A DNA stretch of 64,000 nt from Janthinobacterium violaceinigrum (GTDB lineage: Bacteria; Pseudomonadota; Gammaproteobacteria; Burkholderiales; Burkholderiaceae_D). A program made the translations under genes and the position numbers. Below the pieces are notes generated by a model. It was not told the origin of the DNA and searched no databases. It saw only the letters and a list, made by a program, of their open reading frames with translations. The stretch is taken from positions 25,355-89,354 of the forward strand of contig NZ_WFLI01000026.1 in the NCBI RefSeq assembly GCF_009208555.1, written 5' to 3'. Positions within the stretch are counted from its first letter, which is position 1. Every line of letters begins with the position of its first letter. Positions 63,491 through 64,000 of the stretch are shown one piece after another.

Positions 63491-64000
63491 ATGTACCGAT
63501 CCCTCTATCTCTTGCTACTCTCCGCTGGCCTGCTGGCCGGCAACTTTGCTCACGCGCAATCTAGCGTGGAAGCAGCCGCGCCCCTGACCTTGCCCGCCGC
63601 CCTGGCCCTGGCCGAGGCCGGCAACGCCACCCTGTCGGCCGCCCGCCATGAACTGGCGGCCCAGGGCGGCGCCCTGCAACAGGCGCGCGCCCTGCCCAAC
63701 CCGGAACTGCAAACCGTGCTGGAAGACACGCGGCGCGCCACGCGCAGCACCACCGTGCAGCTCAATCAATTGATCGAACTGGGCGGCAAACGGGGCGCGC
63801 GCGCCGCCGTTGCCCAGCGCGGCGAAGACCTGGCGCACGCGGGCCTGTCCCTGCAGCAGGCCGACACGCGCGCGGCCGTCACTTCCGCCTTTGTCGACGT
63901 GCTGGCGGCGCAGGAAGGCTTGCGCCTGGCCGACAGCGCGCAGGCGCTGGCCGCGCGCGCCAGCGACATCACGGCGCGCCGCGTCACGGCCGGCAAGGCC
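63491..64000 (+). CDS. czcC: TolC-family outer-membrane efflux protein CzcC, N-terminal part (truncated by window edge)
   Basis: An open frame of 170 residues that runs off the right edge. The signal peptide is MYRSLYLLLLSAGLLAGNFAHA. The mature start LTLPAALALAEAGNATLSAARHELAAQGGALQQARALPNPEL and TTVQLNQLIELGGKRGARAAVA is typical of outer-membrane factors of RND metal efflux (CzcC/CusC type). It lies 107 bases after czcI. The membrane-fusion and RND pump genes (czcB, czcA) are expected beyond 64000. Confidence 0.9.
   Translation, partial: MYRSLYLLLLSAGLLAGNFAHAQSSVEAAAPLTLPAALALAEAGNATLSAARHELAAQGGALQQARALPNPELQTVLEDTRRATRSTTVQLNQLIELGGKRGARAAVAQRGEDLAHAGLSLQQADTRAAVTSAFVDVLAAQEGLRLADSAQALAARASDITARRVTAGKA

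Overview
The window is 64 kb of high-GC, gene-dense chromosome. I infer a betaproteobacterium of the family Oxalobacteraceae (Janthinobacterium/Massilia-like). The grounds are a 453-residue TrhP/YegQ protein, a 447-residue NADP-type glutamate dehydrogenase, a PEP-CTERM surface protein, a CzcI/CzcC metal-efflux start, an MshQ-like giant protein, and a family of 'GGGGTCAGACCC' hairpins at gene ends. No rRNA, CRISPR, phage, integrase or insertion sequence was found. There is one tRNA (Phe).

Layout. 1-7.5 kb: the 3' end of an EAL c-di-GMP phosphodiesterase, an S9 peptidase, a di-haem cytochrome c peroxidase with an FNR/ANR-like box upstream, two small exported proteins, tRNA-Phe and a serine beta-lactamase-like hydrolase. 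7.5-20.7 kb: metabolism (fadE, a DUF1059 protein, a BBE-type FAD oxidoreductase, trhP, a DUF819 membrane protein, gdhA, a flavin reductase, an ECHDC3-like crotonase) plus a TetR/MFS divergon with two palindromic operators. 20.8-27 kb: three tandem AIM24-family genes, then a PEP-CTERM protein coupled to a large cucumisin-type subtilase. 27.4-34.9 kb: a NarL-type two-component pair running tail to tail into a TonB-dependent receptor, then an Lrp regulator divergent from an orphan acetolactate synthase large subunit. 34-38.4 kb: an AraC regulator divergent from a cytochrome P450, then GNAT, MazG-like, exported and BamE-like genes. 38.5-46.9 kb: an Aer-like chemoreceptor, a DEAD-box helicase with two DbpA-type RNA-binding domains, an alpha/beta hydrolase, an M28 peptidase, an SRPBCC protein and a dienelactone hydrolase. 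47-54.5 kb: a 1047-residue MshQ-like protein, a GlxA-type regulator, glutathione-dependent formaldehyde dehydrogenase, and a lipoprotein PQQ sugar dehydrogenase preceded by a 14-bp tandem repeat. 54.6-64 kb: a thioesterase, a periplasmic binding protein, two DUF3016 paralogues, an HD-GYP response regulator facing a GAF-GAF histidine kinase, an exported MORN-repeat/C13-peptidase fusion, and the start of a czc heavy-metal efflux operon running off the right edge.

How it fits together. This is mostly ordinary chromosome, with signalling (EAL, HD-GYP, MCP, two two-component pairs) and secreted or surface proteins well represented. The most unusual structure is at gene ends. Related inverted repeats sit between convergent gene pairs, two variants differ by a compensatory base-pair change, and in one case a different palindrome supplies the stop codons of both flanking genes. 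The least understood protein-level items are the AIM24 triplet, the PEP-CTERM/subtilase pair, the MORN-C13 protease, the MshQ-like protein without pilus genes, and the DUF3016 pair.
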